64,000 nucleotides of DNA from Morinoia aosen. Lineage: Eukaryota > Arthropoda > Malacostraca > Amphipoda > Talitridae. Within the stretch, counting starts at the first letter, position 1, and each line of letters begins with the position of its first letter. Location of the stretch: positions 45,900,075 through 45,964,074 of the forward strand of contig CM059564.1 in assembly GCA_030386875.1 (NCBI GenBank), written 5' to 3'. The notes beneath the pieces were generated by a model. The model was not told the DNA's origin. It was given only the letters and a program-made list of their open reading frames with translations, and searched no databases. Positions 58,801 through 64,000 of this stretch are shown one piece after another. Position numbers and translations under genes: made by a program.

Positions 58801-61800
58801 CGCCATGATTTACTTGGTTTCAAAGCGCAAGTTCCTCTCGCGTATGAACAAACAGAATTGCCATGATTTACTTGGTTTCAAAGCGCAAGTTCCTCTCGCG
58901 TATGAACAAACAGAACCGTCATGATTTACTTGGTTTCAAAGCGCAAGTTCCTCTCGCGTATGAACAAACAGAATTGCCATGATTTACTTGGTTTCAAAGC
59001 GCAAGTTCTTCTCGCGTATGAACAAATAGAACCGTCATGATTTACTTGGTTTCAAAGCGCAAGTTCCTCTCGCGTATGAACAAACAGAATTGTCATGATT
59101 TACTTGGTTTCAAAGCGCAAGTTCCTTTCGCGTATGAACAAATAGAACCGTCATGATTTACTTGGTTTCAAAGCGCAAGTTCCTCTCGCGTATGAACAAA
59201 TAGAACCGTCATGATTTACTTGGTTTCAAAGCGCAAGTTCCTCTCGCGTATGAACAAATGGAACCGTCATGATTTACTTGGTTTCAAAGCGCAAGTTCCT
59301 CTCGCGTATGAACAAACAGAATTGCCATGATTTACTTGGTTTCAAAGCGCAAGTTCCTTTCGCGTATGAACAAATAGAACCGTCATGATTTACTTGGTTT
59401 CAAAGCGCAAGTTCCTCTCGCGTATGACCAAATAGAACCGTCATGATTTACTTGGTTTCAAAGCGCAAGTTCCTCTCGCGTATGAACAAATAGAACCGTC
59501 ATGATTTACTTGGGTTCAAAGCGCAAGTTCCTCTCGCGTATGAACAAATAGAACCGTCATGATTTACTTGGTTTCAAGCGCAAGTTCCTCTCGCGTATGA
59601 ACAAACAGAATTGCCATGATTTACTTGGTTTCAAAGCGCAAGTTCCTCTCGCGTATGAACAAACAGAACCGTCATGATTTACTTGGTTTCAAAGCGCAGG
59701 TTCCTGTCGCGTATGAACAAATAGAACCGTCATGATTTATTTGGTTTCAAAGCGCAAGTTCCTCTCGCGTATGAACAAATAGAACCGTCATGATTTACTT
59801 GGTTTCAAAGCGCAAGTTCCTCTCGCGTATGAACAAATAGAACCGTCATGATTTACTTGGTTTCAAAGCGCAAGTTCCTCTCGCGTATGAACAAACAGAA
59901 TTGCCATGATTCACTTGGTTTCAAAGCGCAAGTTCCTCTCGCGTATGAACAAGCAGAACCGTCATGATTTACTTGGTTTCAAAGCGCAAGTTCTCTCGCG
60001 TATGAACAAATAGAACCGTCATGATTTACTTGGTTTCAAAGCGCAAGTTCCTCTCGCGTATGAACAAACAGAACCGTCATGATTTACTTGGTTTCAAAGC
60101 GCAAGTTCCTCTCGCGTATGAACAAACAGAATCGCCATGATTTACTTGGTTTCAAAGCGCAAGTTCCTCTCGCGTATGAACAAACAGAATTGCCATGATT
60201 TACTTGGTTTCAAAGCGCAAGTTCCTCTCGCGTATGAACAAACAGAATCGCCATGATTTACTTGGTTTCAAAGCGCAAGTTCCTCTCGCGTATGAACAAA
60301 CAGAATTGCCATGATTTACTTGGTTTCAAAGCGCAAGTTCCTCTCGCGTATGAACAAATAGAACCGTCATGATTTACTTGGTTTCAAAGCGCAAGTTCCT
60401 CTCGCGTATGAACAAACAGAACCGTCATGATTTACTTGGTTTCAAAGCGCAAGTTCCTCTCGCGTATGAACAAATAGAACCGTCATGATTCACTTGGTTT
60501 CAAAGCGCAAGTTCCTTTCGCGTATGAACAAACAGAACCGTCATGATTTACTTGGTTTCAAAGCGCAAGTTCCTCTCGCGTATGAACAAATAGAATTGCC
60601 ATGATTCACTTGGTTTCAAAGCGCAAGTTCCTCTCGCGTATGAACAAATAGAACCGTCATGATTTACTTGGTTTCAAAGCGCAAGTTCCTCTCGCGTATG
60701 AACAAACAGAATTGCCATGATTTACTTGGTTTCAAAGCGCAAGTTCCTCTCGCGTATGAACAAACAGAATCGCCATGATTTACTTGGTTTCAAAGCGCAA
60801 GTTCCTCTCGCGTATGAACAAATAGAACCGTCATAATTTACTTGGTTTCAAAGCGCAAGTTCCTCTCGCGTGTGAACAAACAGAATCGCCATGATTTACT
60901 TGGTTTCAAAGCGCAAGTTCCTCTCGCGTATGAACAAACAGAATTGCCATGATTTACTTGGTTTCAAAGCGCAAGTTCCTCTCGCGTATGAACAAACAGA
61001 ATCGCCATGATTTACTTGGTTTCAAAGCGCAAGTTCCTCTCGCGTATGAACAAACAGAATTGCCATGATTTACTTGGTTTCAAAGCGCAAGTTCCTCTCG
61101 CGTATGAACAAACAGAATCGCCATGATTTACTTGGTTTCAAAGCGCAAGTTCCTCTCGCGTATGAACAAATAGAACCGTCATAATTTACTTGGTTTCAAA
61201 GCGCAAGTTCCTCTCGCGTATGAACAAACAGAATTGCCATGATTTACTTGGTTTCAAAGCGCAAGTTCCTCTCGCGTATGAACAAACAGAACCGTCATGA
61301 TTTACTTGGTTTCAAAGCGCAAGTTCCTCCCGCGTATGAACAAACAGAACCGTCATGATTTACTTGGTTCCAAAGCGCAAGTTTCTCTCGCGTATGAACA
61401 AACAGAATTGCCATGATTTACTTGGTTTCAAAGCGCAAGTTCCTCTCGCGTATGAACAAACAGAATTGCCATGATTTACTTGGTTTCAAAGCGCAAGTTC
61501 CTCTCGCGTATGAACAAATAGAACCGTCATGATTTACTTGGTTTCAAAGCGCAAGTTCCTCTCGCGTATGAACAAATAGAACCGTCATGATTTACTTGGT
61601 TTCAAAGCGCAAGTTCCTCTCGCGTATGAACAAATAGAACCGTCATGATTTACTTGGTTTCAAAGCGCAAGTTCCTTTCGCGTATGAACAAACAGAATTG
61701 CCATGATTTACTTGGTTTCAAAGCGCAAGTTCCTCTCGCGTATGAACAAACAGAACCGTCATGATTTACTTGGTTTCAAAGCGCAAGTTCCTCTCGCGTA

Positions 61801-63694
61801 TGAACAAATAGAACCGTCATGATTTACTTGGTTTCAAAGCGCAAGTTCCTTTCCCGTATGAACAAACAGAATTGCCATGATTTACTTGGTTTCAAAGCGC
61901 AAGTTCCTCTCGCGTATGAACAAACAGAATCGCCATGATTTACTTGGTTTCAAAGCGCAAGTTCCTCTCGCGTATGAACAAACAGAATTGCCATGATTTA
62001 CTTGGTTTCAAAGCGCAAGTTCCTCTCGCGTATGAACAAACAGAATCGCCATGATTTACTTGGTTTCAAAGCGCAAGTTCCTCTCGCGTATGAACAAACA
62101 GAATTGCCATGATTTACTTGGTTTCAAAGCGCAAGTTCCTCTCGCGTATGAACAAACAGAATTGCCATGATTTACTTGGTTTCAAAGCGCAAGTTCCTCT
62201 CGCGTATGAACAAACAGAATTGCCATGATTTACTTGGTTTCAAAGCGCAAGTTCCTCTCGCGTATGAACAAATAGAACCGTCATGATTTACTTGGTTTCA
62301 AAGCGCAAGTTCCTCTCGCGTATGAACAAATAGAACCGTCATGATTTACTTGGTTTCAAAGCGCAAGTTCCTCTCGCGTATGAACAAATAGAACCGTCAT
62401 GATTTACTTGGTTTCAAAGCGCAAGTTCCTCTCGCGTATGAACAAACAGAATTGCCATGATTTACTTGGCTTCAAAGCGCAAGTTCCTCTCGCGTATGAA
62501 CAAATAGAACCGTCATGATTTACTTGGTTTCAAAGCGCAAGTTCCTCTCGCGTATGAACAAACAGAATTGCCATGATTTACTTGGTTTCAAAGCGCAAGT
62601 TCCTCTCGCGTATGAACAAATAGAACCGTCATGATTTACTTGGTTTCAAAGCGCAAGTTCCTCTCGCGTATGAACAAATAGAATTGCCATGATTTACTTG
62701 GTTTCAAAGCGCAAGTTCCTCTCGCGTATGAACGAACAGAATTGCCATGATTTACTTGGTTTCAAAGCGCAAGTTCCTCTCGCGTATGAACAAACAGAAC
62801 CGTCATGATTTACTTGGTTTCAAAGCGCAAGTTCCTCTCGCGTATGAACAAACTGAATTGCCATGATTTACTTGGTTTCAAAGCGCAAGTTCCTCTCGCG
62901 TATGAACAAACAGAATTGCCATGATTTACTTGGTTTCAAAGCGCAAGTTCCTCTCGCGTATGAACAAATAGAACCGCCATGTTTTACTTGGTTTCAAAGC
63001 GCAAGTTCCTCTCGCGTATGAACAAATAGAACCGTCATGATTTACTTGGTTTCAAAGCGCAAGTTCCTCTCGCGTATGAACAAACAGAATTGCCATGATT
63101 TACTTGGTTTCAAAGCGCAAGTTCCTCTCGCGTATGAACAAACAGAATCGCCATGATTCACTTGGTTTTAAAGCGCAAGTTCCTCTCGCGAATGAACAAA
63201 CAGAATTGCCATGATTTACTTGGTTTCAAAGCGCAAGTTCCTCTCGCGTATGAACAAATAGAACCGTCATGATTTACTTGGTTTCAAAGCGCAAGTTCCT
63301 CTCGCGTATGAACAAACAGAATCGCCATGATTTACTTGGTTTCAAAGCGCAAGTTCCTCTCGCGTATGAACAAATAGAATTGCCATGATTTACTTGGTTT
63401 CAAAGCGCAAGTTCCTCTCGCGAATGAACAAATAGAACCGTCATGATTTACTTGGTTTCAAAGCGCAAGTTCCTCTCGCGTATGAACAAACAGAATTGCC
63501 ATGATTTACTTGGTTTCAAAGCGCAAGTTCCTCTCGCGTATGAACAAACAGAATCGCCATGATTTACTTGGTTTCAAAGCGCAAGTTCCTCTCGCGTATG
63601 AACAAACAGAATCGCCATGATTTACTTGGTTTCAAAGCGCAAGTTCCTCTCGCGTATGAACAAATAGAACCGTCATGATTTACTTGGTTTCAAA
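49830..63694. repeat. 58-bp satellite array, about 239 copies
   Basis: Unit: CAAAGCGCAAGTTCCTCTCG, CGTATGAACAAACAGAATTG, then CCATGATTTACTTGGTTT. Identity between copies is very high. Three diagnostic sub-types mix: ACAGAATTGCCATG, ATAGAACCGTCATG and ACAGAATCGCCATG. A sub-block with GATTTAATTGG and TTCCGCTCGCG recurs at three places near the left end. Rare indels (for example GCCCATG near 50104, CAACAG near 51719, TTCAAGCGC near 59577) are the main length changes. The unit contains stop codons in several frames and is noncoding. The left end is at the gap; the right end is sharp at 63694. Confidence 0.98.
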
Positions 63695-64000
63695 AGTGCA
63701 TGTAAGCTCCCTGATCCCCTCACACTTGCATTATACACAGCGCGGCTCCGCCATTAGTGTCCAGCGAAATTCCAGGCTAATCCTCGCTGGAAACCCGCAG
63801 CTGTCGCGTATTTTAGCTTTGTTTGTAGGTTATGTCTTCTAATTAAAGTGTTACCGAGTGTTAAACAGTGCGTTGGGTATGGCATATCTTTTGACAGCGG
63901 TTTAATAATCTCAAGCAGAAGAACGATAGGTTACCTTTCGTATGAGGAAGCTGGAACTTAATTTCTTTTAGTTACCTAAATTTTTATTGTAAATCAACTT
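63695..64000. other. Unique sequence right of satellite, no gene seen
   Basis: Begins AGTGCATGTAAGCTCCCTGA. Moderately GC-rich for the first 100 bp and then AT-rich. No exon or RNA gene could be supported in this short stretch. Confidence 0.55.

Noticed and set aside
49830-63694. CRISPR array (regular 58-bp spacing)
   Set aside because: There are no unique spacers: the entire 58 bp is repeated, copy number is over 200, and the context is eukaryotic.

Overview
This window looks like repeat-dominated eukaryotic nuclear DNA, most likely from an arthropod and probably an insect with a large genome. The evidence is AT-rich intergenic sequence without operons, two decayed mariner-type transposase copies, a tRNA-derived SINE-like element, a fragment resembling the arthropod ZAD zinc-finger domain, a possible GST-type first exon, and many unrelated tandem arrays. 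No complete gene can be read from the window, and the order or genus cannot be fixed from the sequence alone. More than half of the bases lie in tandem repeats.

Layout. 1-2377 is a 41-bp minisatellite already under way at the window edge. 2378-9780 is mostly AT-rich unique sequence with a 44-bp array (4021-4426), short degenerate repeats, a perfect 22-bp inverted repeat (5345-5412) and two weak exon candidates (3608-3676 minus, 4859-4993 plus). 9781-11520 is a 27-bp array in which one plus-strand frame reads as a Pro-Ala-Lys-Thr-Glu-Arg repeat. 12771-14825 is a 24-bp array interrupted by a 1.2-kb terminal-inverted-repeat (TIR) element whose empty site can be rebuilt. 14826-24440 holds a decayed mariner copy, a dispersed 69-bp repeat pair, a hAT-like terminus, a SINE-like element and a 98-nt-arm hairpin. 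24443-30500 holds arrays of 77, 77, 38 and 22 bp.

30790-31330 is the most gene-like stretch: a 198-bp phase-0 open exon with good splice sites, then a GC-rich segment with a candidate first coding exon ending in KLVLYG and a GTGAGT donor. 34230-34890 is a second decayed mariner transposase. 35462-36930 is a second TIR element (TTAA flanks, GGGAACC ends) built like the one at 13.5 kb.

37328-49329 is a giant 30-bp array in two opposed orientations, with internal higher-order duplications. It ends at a 500-N gap. 49830-63694 is an unrelated 58-bp satellite of about 239 copies, followed by about 300 bp of unique sequence. The long open frames across the arrays come from stop-free repeat units, mostly with lengths divisible by three, and most should not be read as genes.
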